DNA from: Sphingobium nicotianae
GTDB taxonomy: Bacteria; Pseudomonadota; Alphaproteobacteria; Sphingomonadales; Sphingomonadaceae
Length of the DNA: 64,000 nt
Reading direction: 5' to 3'
Assembly: GCF_018603885.1 (NCBI RefSeq)
Contig: NZ_JAHGAW010000007.1
Location: 1-64,000, forward strand
Below, piece after piece: positions 1-8,568 of this stretch. The notes under the pieces were generated by a model. The model did no database searches and was not told the DNA's origin. It worked only from the letters and a program-made list of their open reading frames with translations. Every line of letters begins with the position of its first letter. Position 1 is the first letter of the stretch. The position numbers were made by a program, and so were the translations under genes.

Positions 1-46
1 TCTTCGCCCACTGCGCATCGTTCAACTCGTAACGCTTGTTACCCAT
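1..46 (-). mobile_element. IS5-family transposase, N-terminal fragment cut by window edge
   Basis: Read leftward from the ATG at 46, the sequence encodes MGNKRYELNDAQWAK, the usual opening of IS5-family (IS427/IS1031-like) transposases, and then runs off the window. Another IS5-type remnant lies at about 22811-23250; its first homologous residues (RIEPYFPLSHGVPRVDD) would continue this opening well, so both may come from the same IS type. Whether this copy is intact cannot be seen. Confidence 0.6.
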
Positions 47-110
47 CGTCCGCTCCGCGTTCCAACACGGAGCCCTATGAATCAGCGATCAGACCTTTTG
101 GAAATCCTGA

Positions 111-167
111 ATGTCGATCCGGCCTAGCACGATCGGCCTGGATTTGGCCAAGAACGCTGATTGGCGG
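111..167 (+). pseudogene. IS110-family transposase N-terminal remnant
   Basis: An ATG at 111 opens a short frame containing TIGLDLAKNA, the conserved RuvC-like start of IS110-family transposases (first catalytic Asp in GLDLAK). Similarity stops within about 20 codons and the frame closes soon after. It is a scar, not a gene, and marks this left edge as a recombination-prone border together with the adjacent IS5 fragment. Confidence 0.45.
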
Positions 168-185
168 GGCCGTCAGTTGATCCTT

Positions 186-212
186 CCAAGATGAACGACC
201 CGTTCATCTTGG
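186..212. other. Perfect 12-bp-arm hairpin
   Basis: The arms CCAAGATGAACG and CGTTCATCTTGG are exact reverse complements separated by ACC. No T-run follows on either strand, so it is not a classic intrinsic terminator. It could be an IS end, an operator or a protein-binding dyad. It lies between the IS scar and the first possible gene. Confidence 0.5.
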
Positions 213-276
213 GTGAATGTCGTGGCTCTTATCCTCGCGTGACTGCCATATCGTGAACACTGGGGGAGACGAGCCG

Positions 277-564
277 ATGCTGATCGCCGCAACCATGATC
301 GCCGCCGCTTCAGGCATTCCGATGATCGATCCGAACAGCGTCATGATCGTCGCGCCCGTCTGTCAGCAAACCGGCCCGCGCAGCGCGAGCCGCGAGGGCG
401 CGCTGTTCCAGGGCAATCGGGATGCCGCGCTTATCGCCGGCACGCGCAAGCTCGGCAAAGAGCCGGCCTCCGATGCGATCGCGGCCATGCTGTATACCGA
501 AGGCCAGTGCTCCAAGCCGGTCGTCGTCAGCCGAAACAAAGGCATGAATTCAAAAGGCAAGTAA
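277..564 (+). CDS. Hypothetical small protein (doubtful)
   Basis: An open frame of 95 codons starts at an ATG preceded by a GGGGGAG purine run eight bases away. The N-terminus is mildly hydrophobic (LIAATMIAAASGIP), and the rest is polar with no motif I recognise. The frame could start further left at 217, but that start has no ribosome site. It lies between IS remnants and the dioxygenase gene and may be a gene remnant or chance frame. The opposite strand is also open over part of the stretch, which lowers confidence. Confidence 0.2.
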   Translation: MLIAATMIAAASGIPMIDPNSVMIVAPVCQQTGPRSASREGALFQGNRDAALIAGTRKLGKEPASDAIAAMLYTEGQCSKPVVVSRNKGMNSKGK

Positions 565-628
565 CAGAGCGCGCTTGTTGAGCTCCGGCCGATTGCAACT
601 GTCGTAGATCATCGCTAGGCAAGCCGCC

Positions 629-1621
629 ATGTCGATGAGTCAGACTGTTTTTCCGGGCGTGCCCTTCATTGAATCGCCTCTTTTCGAGATCGATTTGCCG
701 AACTCTTCGCTGAATGCGACGGAGCGCGAAATTGCTGTGCAGCTGAATCGCAATGGCTTCGCTGTCTTCGACTTTCCCGATCCATTGTTGGACGAGAGGA
801 TCGAGCGGATTCGCTCGCGTCTGGCGGCACACTTCGGGCTCGCACAGGATGGATCGGGTGATCTTGCCGGGCTGGCGGGCAATCGGGTTCAGGATGACTG
901 GCGGAATGACGACGATGTTCGTGCGATCGCGTCAAATCCTGGCGTTCTGGACCTTTTGACCAAGCTCTACGGCCGTCGCGCCTTTCCCTTCCAGACGCTG
1001 AACTTTCCCGTCGGGACGCAACAGGCCTTGCACACCGATTCCGTCCACTTCTCGAGTCTTCCCGAGCGCTTCATGTGCGGCGTGTGGCTGGCCATGGAGG
1101 ATGTCGGACCCGATTCGGGCGCGCTGACCTACGTGCCAGGCTCGCACCGCTGGCCAATCATGAGCAACGCGATTGTCGGACGTCGAGGATGGCAGAGCGG
1201 CCTTCATTCCGCGCAGGATCCTTATGCGGATGCATGGAGCGCCATGCTCAAGACCACTGGGGCGCATCAGGAAACTTTCTATGCGCGCAAGGGGCAGGGG
1301 TTAATTTGGTGTGCCAATTTGCTGCATGGTGGCAGCGCGCGTCTCAATGATCAACTGACGCGGTGGTCGCAGGTCACGCACTATTACTTCGACGACTGCA
1401 TCTATTATACGCCTGCTTTTTCGGATGAGTCCCTGGGACGGCTGGCTCTGCGCGATATCACCGATGCGAGCACGGGCCGGCAAGTGCCGAACCGCTATTT
1501 GGACGAGGCGATTGAGCTCGTCCCGCCGCCTTCGGCCTCTTCGCGTCCGTTGGGACCCCGATGGTGGCGGCGGATGCGGAAGGCTTGGCGCAATATCTTG
1601 CCGTCTGGGAAGGCCACATGA
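629..1621 (+). CDS. Phytanoyl-CoA dioxygenase (PhyH) family protein
   Basis: This 330-residue protein has the layout of a non-heme Fe(II)/2-oxoglutarate oxygenase. The metal triad is visible as H135-T-D137 in LHTDSVHF and a distal His233 in LLHGGSARLN. Arg245 is placed to bind 2-oxoglutarate, and HYYFDD follows. Family members hydroxylate lipids, small metabolites or sugars; the substrate here cannot be read from sequence. The stop codon overlaps the start of the next gene (ATGA), so the two are translationally coupled. Its place at the head of a glycan region suggests oxidative decoration of a polysaccharide or its precursor, which is inference. An alternative start lies two codons downstream. 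Confidence 0.8.
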   Translation: MSMSQTVFPGVPFIESPLFEIDLPNSSLNATEREIAVQLNRNGFAVFDFPDPLLDERIERIRSRLAAHFGLAQDGSGDLAGLAGNRVQDDWRNDDDVRAIASNPGVLDLLTKLYGRRAFPFQTLNFPVGTQQALHTDSVHFSSLPERFMCGVWLAMEDVGPDSGALTYVPGSHRWPIMSNAIVGRRGWQSGLHSAQDPYADAWSAMLKTTGAHQETFYARKGQGLIWCANLLHGGSARLNDQLTRWSQVTHYYFDDCIYYTPAFSDESLGRLALRDITDASTGRQVPNRYLDEAIELVPPPSASSRPLGPRWWRRMRKAWRNILPSGKAT

Positions 1622-2946
1622 CTCGCTCTTCTGGATCATCGGCCACGCGTCAGTGGAAGCGCCTGCGCAGCCGGCTTGAGCCCAAGGGGCATGTCGATGC
1701 CGTCGCTGGCAGGCGCATTTCCGGTTGGGCTTTCAGTGGCAAGCAGCCCGTTCAAGTCGAGGTTTCGGTAAATGGCAAGCTCGTGGCCTCGGTTGCTCCG
1801 CACATCGAGCGCCACGACGTCGCCTTTTCCTTTTCGGGCGAGGCGGGCGCGCGCGTCAGCGGCTTCCGGGTAGAACTGCCGGAAGACGTCCTGCCGCCCG
1901 ACGATATTGTCGATGTCGCAGTCTCCGTCCGCGCGCCGGGATGGACGGGCCGATCGCGCGAACTGAAGCGAGTTTTCATCGCGGGCCGGGAATTGGTCAG
2001 GTTGGTCGCAAACGCACCCGATGCCGGTATCGTGGGGCCTTTCCCGAAACCTGTCATCGATGCGGTCGCCGCGATTTGGCCGGAAAGCTGCCGCGATCTT
2101 TCCAGCGTCGACGGGCAGCGCGCCTTCATCGGCAAGCTGCGGAAGATTCTCGGTGCGTCCGAGTTGAGGTCGGCGCCGGCGATTGCGGACTATGCGCGCT
2201 ACCTTCGATCGATCTGGGCGCACTTCAATTTCGTCGACCAGTTCTTCCCGGCGCAGAACGCACGCGCTGCGGAAGGGGCCCCCGATTTCCATTGCAAACC
2301 GAACTCTGTGTTCGAGATGCTGTCCATCGCGCATCAGCTTTATGTTCTCAAATCCTACGGGATCGAGGGCGATTTCGGCGAATTCGGTTGCTTCAAGGGC
2401 TTCAGCTCGTCGATGCTCAGCCACGCCTGCGCATTGCTCGGCATCCATATGCACATCTTCGATTCCTTCGAGGGGCTGCCGCCCGCTGAGGGGTCGAGCT
2501 ATGCGGCGGGCGAATATGCCGGGAGTCTTGAGGAGGTCCGTGATCATGTACGTCGTTTCGGTGTGATCGAGGGCGTCGAATTTCACAAGGGCTTTTTCAG
2601 CGACACGTTTCGACGGATGTCGCCGCCGCCGCTGATGTGTCTGTGGATGGATGTCGATCTGGAGCTATCGGCGCGCGACATGTTGGCTGCGCTGGATCGG
2701 CTTGATCCGCGCGCGACTTTATTCAGCCATGAATGCGTCGCAGACATGTTCCAGGATGGCAATATCGTTACGGCCCCGCATCCGGACAATCCGATTCCGC
2801 CGGTGCTTGGGCGCTTTGAAGATTTAGGTCGACCCGTCACAGGACGGTTTATCAGGGGTAATACCGGCGCCTTCTGGCCACGCGAAGAGGCCGTGCCAGT
2901 GATGGACCACCAGCTTCTCGTTGAGCTGGTGGAAGCCATCCCTTAA
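1618..2946 (+). CDS. TylF/MycF-type O-methyltransferase with N-terminal beta domain
   Basis: The start at 1618 overlaps the dioxygenase stop (ATGA), giving 442 residues. Residues about 22-125 hold a beta-rich module with a GHVDAVAGRRISGWAF opening, a type seen at the front of surface-glycan enzymes. Residues about 225-430 match the TylF/macrocin O-methyltransferase family: EFGCFKG at 255-261 is the SAM-binding loop, IFDSFEGLPP follows at 280-289, and WMDVDLE carries acidic residues where the family binds Mg2+. Family enzymes methylate sugar hydroxyls in a metal-dependent way. A role in methylating a residue of the polysaccharide made from this region is the likeliest reading. A longer frame opens at 1561 but would overlap the dioxygenase by 60 bases. 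Confidence 0.8.
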   Translation: MTRSSGSSATRQWKRLRSRLEPKGHVDAVAGRRISGWAFSGKQPVQVEVSVNGKLVASVAPHIERHDVAFSFSGEAGARVSGFRVELPEDVLPPDDIVDVAVSVRAPGWTGRSRELKRVFIAGRELVRLVANAPDAGIVGPFPKPVIDAVAAIWPESCRDLSSVDGQRAFIGKLRKILGASELRSAPAIADYARYLRSIWAHFNFVDQFFPAQNARAAEGAPDFHCKPNSVFEMLSIAHQLYVLKSYGIEGDFGEFGCFKGFSSSMLSHACALLGIHMHIFDSFEGLPPAEGSSYAAGEYAGSLEEVRDHVRRFGVIEGVEFHKGFFSDTFRRMSPPPLMCLWMDVDLELSARDMLAALDRLDPRATLFSHECVADMFQDGNIVTAPHPDNPIPPVLGRFEDLGRPVTGRFIRGNTGAFWPREEAVPVMDHQLLVELVEAIP

Positions 2947-2951
2947 GCAGA

Positions 2952-3242
2952 TCAGCCCTTAATGTAACCGTAGTAGGCGCCATCCGGCGGGCCACCAGCA
3001 GCGGCCTTGACCGGATCCAGCGTGCCTTCGGGGAGGTTGGCGAGCGACTTGGCATGATGCTCCTCGCTCGCCCACTTCTCGATCAGGATGAAGCGGTGCT
3101 CGTTGCCGAGATCGCGCAGGATCTCGACGCCCTCGCTGCCGTCTGCCTTTTCGACGACCTTCGAGACGCCAAGCAGGGCTTCTTCCATTGCAGCACTTTT
3201 TCCTTCGGCGGCGGGTACGATATAGAGGCGGGCAACGGTCAT
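2952..3242 (-). CDS. Antibiotic biosynthesis monooxygenase (ABM) domain protein
   Basis: A 96-residue single-domain protein starting MTVARLYIVPAAEG. It has the ferredoxin-like alpha/beta pattern of the ABM family, including FILIEKWASEEHHAKSLANL, where the WASEEHHAKS motif is typical. Family members act as small cofactor-free monooxygenases, heme-degrading enzymes or enzymes of unknown role; no specific substrate can be assigned. The AGGAGA ribosome site five bases before the ATG supports the start. It is last in the row aguA-aguB-ABM, 24 bases after aguB, so is probably cotranscribed with putrescine synthesis. Confidence 0.75.
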   Translation of the reverse strand: MTVARLYIVPAAEGKSAAMEEALLGVSKVVEKADGSEGVEILRDLGNEHRFILIEKWASEEHHAKSLANLPEGTLDPVKAAAGGPPDGAYYGYIKG

Positions 3243-3266
3243 GAGTGTCTCCTGCTTGAGGGGTAA

Positions 3267-4145
3267 TCAGATGTCCTGGGCCAGGCGGCCGTAAAGATCG
3301 GGGCGGCGGTCGCGGAAGAAACCCATGCCGGCGCGGTGCGTCCGCACCTGGGCGAGGTCCAATGTGGCAACGATGCTGCCGGATTGCCAGTCTTCGACTT
3401 CCGCAACCAGATCGCCCCATTCGTCGGTGATGAAGCTGTGGCCATAGAACGTCTGCGGGCCGATGGCCCCGGGCATTTCTTCCTCGCCGATGCGATTGGC
3501 CGCGATCACGGGCATGCAGTTCGAAACGGCGTGGCCCTGCATCGCGCGGCGCCACATGCGGCTCGTGTCGAGCGTTGGGTCATAGGGTTCGGAGCCGATT
3601 GCGGTCGGATAGAACAGCATTTCTGCGCCCATCAGTGCCATGGCGCGCGCGACTTCGGGATACCATTGGTCCCAGCAGATGCCGACGCCGATCGTGCCGT
3701 AGCGCGTGTTCCAGACCTTGAAGCCGCTATTGCCGGGCCGGAAATAATATTTCTCCTGATAGCCGGGGCCCTCGGGAATGTGGCTCTTGCGATAGACGCC
3801 CATGATCTCGCCCTGATCGTCGATCATCGCGAGCGAATTGTAGTGGTGCGGTCCCTCGCGCTCGAAGAAGCTGGTCGGGATATAGACGCCCTGTTCCTTG
3901 GCAATGCGCTGCATCGTCGTGACGGCAGGGTGCTCGGCGAGCTGCCGGGCCCGAGCGAACAGCGCCTCATTCTCGACCGTGCAGAAATAAGGGCCTTCGA
4001 ACAGTTCGGGCGGCAGGATGATCTTGGCGCCACGCGCGGCGGCCTTGTTCACGGCATCGGCCACAGCCTCGATATTCTCGGTCTCATCATCCGAGAAAGC
4101 GAGCTGGAGCGCGGCAACGGTGACCTTGGACGGGCGATCGGTCAT
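3267..4145 (-). CDS. aguB: N-carbamoylputrescine amidase
   Basis: This 292-residue carbon-nitrogen hydrolase converts N-carbamoylputrescine to putrescine, CO2 and ammonia. The nitrilase-superfamily triad is present: Glu in PPELFEG, Lys in YRKSHIP and Cys in GICWDQWYPE. EGPYFCT and the GPGYQEKYYFRPGN segment are characteristic of AguB rather than other nitrilases. I use the ATG at 4145 with GAGGA four bases upstream; a TTG one codon earlier is less likely. It starts 18 bases after aguA, so the two form a complete agmatine-to-putrescine pathway on one transcript. Confidence 0.93.
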   Translation of the reverse strand: MTDRPSKVTVAALQLAFSDDETENIEAVADAVNKAAARGAKIILPPELFEGPYFCTVENEALFARARQLAEHPAVTTMQRIAKEQGVYIPTSFFEREGPHHYNSLAMIDDQGEIMGVYRKSHIPEGPGYQEKYYFRPGNSGFKVWNTRYGTIGVGICWDQWYPEVARAMALMGAEMLFYPTAIGSEPYDPTLDTSRMWRRAMQGHAVSNCMPVIAANRIGEEEMPGAIGPQTFYGHSFITDEWGDLVAEVEDWQSGSIVATLDLAQVRTHRAGMGFFRDRRPDLYGRLAQDI

Positions 4146-4163
4146 CAAATCCTCGGAACAAGC

Positions 4164-5147
4164 TTAGACGGCGGCGGGCAGATGCATACTCATGCAGTGG
4201 AAGCTGCCACCGCCTCGCAATATGGTATCGGCAGGCAGGCCGACAATAGCCCTGTCGGGGAAGAAAGGGCGCAGCGCATCGAGCGCAGCCACGTCGTTGG
4301 GTGCCCCATATTGCGGGACGATGACGGCGCCGTTGGTGATCGTGAAATTCATGTAGCTGGCCGGCACAATCTCGCCGTCGATTTCGTAATGCCCAACGGA
4401 CGGAATATGAGCAATTTCGACGCCAAATGCGCGCGCACGAGCTTCCGCGTCGGCATAAATCGCGGTGTTTGGATCATTGTCGGTCGTAGCCCGAGGAATG
4501 GCAAGAATTTCAGTGCTTACGAACCGCGCGAGATTGTCGACATGGCCATCGGTATGGTCGAGCTCGAGCCCATTCCCCAGCCACAACATGTTGTTGAGGC
4601 CAAGCGACCCAGCGAGCAGCGCCTCGATCTGCGCGCGGCCGAGGGTGGGATTGCGATTCGGGTTGAGCAAGCATTGTTCGGTGGTCACGAAAAGACCCGT
4701 GCCGTCAGTGTCTATGGCACCGCCTTCGAAGATGAGCGGAATGTGTCGGCAGGGAAGATCGGTTGTCGCGGCGAGACGCGCGCCGATATCCTTGTCGCCC
4801 GGCATGTCGAACTTGCCGCCCCAACCATTAAAATCGAAATCGGCGAGGGCGCGATGGCCGGTGGCGTCGACGACACCGATCGGGCCGGTGTCACGGAGCC
4901 AGACATCGCCAAAGGGCATTTGCACAACCTCGACGGCGGGCGCGGCGAGAGCGCGGGCGCGGGCTGCATCCGCCGCCGTACGCGCGATCAACATGACCGC
5001 TTCGCCTTGTGCCGCGACGGCAGATGCGAAGGCGGCCGCCTGCGCCTGCGCCTCGGGCAGGGCAGCGGGCCATTCGGCCGGGTCGCCCGGAAAGCCGATC
5101 CAGAGATGCTCCTGCGGCGCCCATTCTGCGGGGAGGCGGTGGGTCAT
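4164..5147 (-). CDS. aguA: Agmatine deiminase
   Basis: A 327-residue peptidyl-arginine-deiminase-family enzyme that converts agmatine to N-carbamoylputrescine. Visible landmarks are GDVWLRDTGP, NGWGGKF, LDHTDGHVDN (catalytic His) and the C-terminal GGGSFHCMSMHLP with the nucleophilic Cys. Length is slightly short of the usual 350-370 because the N-terminus is compact. AAGGGG lies just before the ATG. It lies 23 bases downstream of the export lipoprotein gene on the same strand, so the putrescine genes may be read from the polysaccharide promoter. The next gene, aguB, supplies the following step. Confidence 0.93.
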   Translation of the reverse strand: MTHRLPAEWAPQEHLWIGFPGDPAEWPAALPEAQAQAAAFASAVAAQGEAVMLIARTAADAARARALAAPAVEVVQMPFGDVWLRDTGPIGVVDATGHRALADFDFNGWGGKFDMPGDKDIGARLAATTDLPCRHIPLIFEGGAIDTDGTGLFVTTEQCLLNPNRNPTLGRAQIEALLAGSLGLNNMLWLGNGLELDHTDGHVDNLARFVSTEILAIPRATTDNDPNTAIYADAEARARAFGVEIAHIPSVGHYEIDGEIVPASYMNFTITNGAVIVPQYGAPNDVAALDALRPFFPDRAIVGLPADTILRGGGSFHCMSMHLPAAV

Positions 5148-5170
5148 GAAGCCCCTTGCAGCGCGACGCG

Positions 5171-6313
5171 CTACTGCGTGAGTTGACGCGCCAGAACGAC
5201 CGGCGTGAAGAGCTGGCTTATGATCTGGATCAATTTTGCCGGCTGGTTGGCGCGCGCATTGCCGATGTACAGCAGATCCTTGTCGTGCATAGTGAAGCGC
5301 TGCGACAAGAAATATGCGCCCGCCTTCATCATGTTGAGATGATAGACGACAGGCTGTTCCTTGCCATCCGGACCCTCGACAAAGCGAAACAAGAAAATCG
5401 CTTTGGGGTCGCCCAGATTGGGGTCCAAACCGCCGGCAAGAGCGACGGCTTCAGCCAGGGAGACGACCGACGCGGGAAAAACGACCTGCTGGGCTCGAGT
5501 GGGCGCACCCATCACAGAGAAGGACAGCGGCTGACGCATGATGGTGACGCGATCGCCAGGATAGACCCGAAAGTCGCCGCTCGTTCCGGTCAGTATGTCG
5601 CTCAATCTGAGGTCGACATGCTGCGCGCCGCGCAAAACCCTCACAACCATGTCCTTGGTTTCGCCGCGGTTTCCTCCGGCGAGGGCGATCACGTCCGACA
5701 GCGTTTCCCGGTTCGTCGGCAACACGAGCCGACCAGGTCGGCCCACCTCGCCGCCAAGGATGATGGAATTCGTGACCGCTTCCCGGATGGTGACGAGGAC
5801 CTGTGGGTTTTCGGACATTCCGCGCAGCGACGTTCGAATTTCGCCTTCCAATTCGGTCGTCGTCCGTCCCGCGGCGCGAACTGCGCCCGCGAAAGGCACC
5901 CTTACATAGCCGCGATCATCCACGCGGAAAGGCGGGAGACGCTCGACCTGCGCCGAGGGTTCTGCGGCTGCGGCATCTGCCACGCTTCGACCGCCGAACA
6001 AGGCGACGCCGGCTTCGTAAATGGAAATGTCCAGCACATCGCCTGGACCGATCAGGTCCGTCGGCGGCGCCACGCTGTCGGCAAGAGCGTCCATTCGTGC
6101 CGGCGTCACGACGGGCAAGGCCGAAAAATCGGAAAGCTCGACGATGCGAAAAGGAAGGCCGGCATCGGGTGAACGGGCTGCTTTTTCAATCTCCGCCCCG
6201 GTTGGGCCGCTGGAGGGCAGTGTCGCGCATCCGCCGGACAGGATGATCAAAGTCGCAGCAAACCCGATTCTGAACGCCGGAATGAAAGGATGTGCGGAGG
6301 TGGTTGGTCGCAT
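5171..6313 (-). CDS. Outer-membrane polysaccharide export (OPX) lipoprotein, Wza/KpsD type
   Basis: With the start at 6313 the product has 380 residues. It begins with a signal peptide and lipobox LSGGC (Cys29), then a poly_export domain (IGPGDVLDISIYEAG, with VDDRGYVRVPFAG following) and two SLBB-like beta-grasp units around ILGGEVGRPGRL and VMGAPTRAQQV. OPX proteins form the outer-membrane exit channel for capsule or exopolysaccharide. It probably pairs with KpsE/KpsMT about 25 kb to the right, although no inner-membrane partner lies beside it. A longer frame reaching 6376 would place 21 polar residues before the signal peptide, so I reject it. It diverges from the GT2 gene. Confidence 0.88.
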   Translation of the reverse strand: MRPTTSAHPFIPAFRIGFAATLIILSGGCATLPSSGPTGAEIEKAARSPDAGLPFRIVELSDFSALPVVTPARMDALADSVAPPTDLIGPGDVLDISIYEAGVALFGGRSVADAAAAEPSAQVERLPPFRVDDRGYVRVPFAGAVRAAGRTTTELEGEIRTSLRGMSENPQVLVTIREAVTNSIILGGEVGRPGRLVLPTNRETLSDVIALAGGNRGETKDMVVRVLRGAQHVDLRLSDILTGTSGDFRVYPGDRVTIMRQPLSFSVMGAPTRAQQVVFPASVVSLAEAVALAGGLDPNLGDPKAIFLFRFVEGPDGKEQPVVYHLNMMKAGAYFLSQRFTMHDKDLLYIGNARANQPAKLIQIISQLFTPVVLARQLTQ

Positions 6314-6600
6314 GAAATGCCCTGGCTGTTTCCGAAGAATTCCGCGCGGCTTAGACTGGACCGCACGACTGTGCAATTGGGCAACTGATGTTCATTTGCC
6401 GCCCGTCGCCGCCGTAGGGCAGTCTCACCTGACCTGTAGCCTTTCGGACAGCCAGAAAGCGTGCGATGCCTGTTCGTTTTCGCGCGCCGTTACGCCGGAT
6501 CGTATTTTGCCCCTCCATGCCAGCGGCCGATCCGAATTCTTGCGATTGTCTGGCGGTCGCAAGGCTTCTATCCCCGTCTTCTTCCGCACTCAGTTGGGTT
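6314..6600. promoter_or_regulatory. Divergent intergenic region between OPX and GT2 genes
   Basis: This stretch of about 290 bases separates two divergent polysaccharide genes, so it probably holds both promoters. The rightward frame is open from 6466, so part of it could encode an N-terminal extension of the GT2 protein, but that extension has no recognisable domain. I see no convincing -35/-10 pair. Confidence 0.35.
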
Positions 6601-8370
6601 ATGATGAGTTTTTATACCGAGTTTTTCCTAGCCTTGCTGATCCGGCCCGTGCGCGCTCTTGTGGCGCTTTACTGGCACGCCACGCGTAGGCGCGTGCGGG
6701 CCCGAAACCAGCTGCGGGCGATAATCTCGCGTTCGCCTTATGTATATTTGCGCTGGCAAAAGCACATCGAGGCGGTCGGCCAGACTCTCGCCGGCGCATC
6801 CCGGGAAATGGCATTCTGGCACTACAAACCCCGCATTTCCATTTTTCTCCATATCCTGGCCGAAACAAAAGCTGCCGATGTGGCGTCGTCGATCGCTTCG
6901 ATCGAAGCGCAATGCTATCCCGAATGGGAACTCCTGATCGTTCTCGCGCCGTCCGCTGAGCGGCCGGCGGACATTTTGGATCAGAGAATTCGATGTGTTG
7001 CGAGCCCCGCAAGCACCGATCTGGAGTGTCTCGACGCGGTCCTTGCGGACGCGCTCGGAAGCCATTTGCTGCCCATGACACCGGGGGGCCGACTTTCTCC
7101 TGCGGCGCTTTTCCTGCTTCTCGAGCGTTTGAAGGACGATCCAGATGCGTCGATCGTATACGGCGATCAGGACGAGATCGACCGAGCGGGCCGCCGCCAG
7201 AGGCCGTGGTTCAAGCCGCGGTGGAATGCCGAGCTCTTTCTAGCGCAGGACTATCTCTCGAGCGCCTGTCTCATCAGCCTGGACTGCGCGCGTTCGACAA
7301 TCAGGCCGGTCGATGGGGTGGAAGGCGCAGCCATTTATGCACTCCTTTTGTCGATCAGTGCACTGAAGCATGCCAAAATTATTCACCTTGCGAAGGTGAT
7401 CGTCCATCTGCCGGGCATTGCCGTATCCGATAATCAGGCGGCGCGTGTTGCGGCTGTTGGGCGACACGTCCACGCGGCCGACGGAAAGGCGAGCGCGGGC
7501 CGATTTGGCTCGGTGAAGCTGTGTTGGCCGCTGCCCGAGAAGCCTCCGAGGGTCAGCATCGTCATTCCCACCAGAGACCAGGTCTCCTTGCTCAGAGCCT
7601 GCATCGAAAGCGTCCGTCGCAACACGGACTATGGCAATTACGAAGTCTTGATCGTCGACAACGGAAGCATTGAAAAGAAAACGAAACTCTATCTCGAAGA
7701 GGTATCCAGACATCCGAATTTCAGGATCCTGGATTTCCCGGGCGAATTCAATTTCTCCGCCATCAATAACTACGCAGTCGCGATGAGCGCAGGAGATTAT
7801 ATCTGCCTCCTCAACAACGATGCAGAGGCCTTCATGCCGAACTGGCTCGGCGAGTTGATGCGCTATGCTATCCGGGATGATGTCGGCGCTGCCGGGGCGA
7901 AGCTCCTTTATCCGGACGGTTCGATCCAGCACGGCGGTGTCGTCATAGGGCTCGGGAACGCAGCCGGCCATGCGCACCGCAACCTGCCCGACGACGATCC
8001 CGGATATTTCGCGCGCGCACACGTCGCCCATTTTGTCAGCGCGGTCACGGCCGCCTGCCTTGTCGTGTCCAAGGCAAAATTTGAGACTGTCGGCGGATTA
8101 GACGCCGAGGGCTTCAAGGTGGCTTTTAATGACGTCGACTTTTGCCTCATGCTGGAGCGGGCGGGGTGGCGTAATGTGTACGTACCGCATTCGGTGCTCA
8201 TCCACCATGAGTCCAAATCGCGCGGCAAGGACGATAATCCAGCAAAACGGAGCCGCTATCTGAAGGAGCTAGACCTGCTGCAGACGCGGTGGGACACGAT
8301 AGGCTTCCACGATCCGCTTCACCATCCCCATCTGGACCGCGCCAGCGAAACATATGTGATCCACCTATAG
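6601..8370 (+). CDS. Tandem-domain glycosyltransferase family 2 protein
   Basis: From the ATG at 6601 the protein has 589 residues. Residues about 80-300 resemble a degenerate GT2 fold (SIFLHILAETKAADVASSI, then VYGDQDEID). Residues about 315-560 are a full GT-A GT2 domain with VSIVIPTRDQ, LIVDNGS, LLNNDAEAF as the metal-binding D-x-D-like region, and FNDVDFCLMLERAGW near the acceptor side. Two-domain GT2 proteins of this type often add successive sugars of rhamnan or O-antigen chains. The start is uncertain because no good ribosome site precedes 6601 and the frame extends to 6466. The nearby gmd/rmd genes suggest a 6-deoxyhexose donor. Confidence 0.85.
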   Translation: MMSFYTEFFLALLIRPVRALVALYWHATRRRVRARNQLRAIISRSPYVYLRWQKHIEAVGQTLAGASREMAFWHYKPRISIFLHILAETKAADVASSIASIEAQCYPEWELLIVLAPSAERPADILDQRIRCVASPASTDLECLDAVLADALGSHLLPMTPGGRLSPAALFLLLERLKDDPDASIVYGDQDEIDRAGRRQRPWFKPRWNAELFLAQDYLSSACLISLDCARSTIRPVDGVEGAAIYALLLSISALKHAKIIHLAKVIVHLPGIAVSDNQAARVAAVGRHVHAADGKASAGRFGSVKLCWPLPEKPPRVSIVIPTRDQVSLLRACIESVRRNTDYGNYEVLIVDNGSIEKKTKLYLEEVSRHPNFRILDFPGEFNFSAINNYAVAMSAGDYICLLNNDAEAFMPNWLGELMRYAIRDDVGAAGAKLLYPDGSIQHGGVVIGLGNAAGHAHRNLPDDDPGYFARAHVAHFVSAVTAACLVVSKAKFETVGGLDAEGFKVAFNDVDFCLMLERAGWRNVYVPHSVLIHHESKSRGKDDNPAKRSRYLKELDLLQTRWDTIGFHDPLHHPHLDRASETYVIHL

Positions 8371-8568
8371 CGATAGCTGGACACCCATGAAGGTGGCCGA
8401 CCCATTACCCCTACCATAACGCAAAATGGATTCTTCCATCCACGGATATTGCGATCCGATCAAGCGATGGCTATACCGAAAAGAGGCCACGAAAATATCG
8501 GATTTTACCGATCAATTATTGACTTACTTTCTTACTACAACGTAAAATTTTGGGTGGAGATAGCAAAC

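Noticed and set aside
3336..5186. Open frame of 616 codons on the plus strand opposite aguB and aguA
   Set aside because: It is a high-GC antisense shadow: aguA and aguB on the other strand carry full catalytic motifs, and this frame has no domain or ribosome site.
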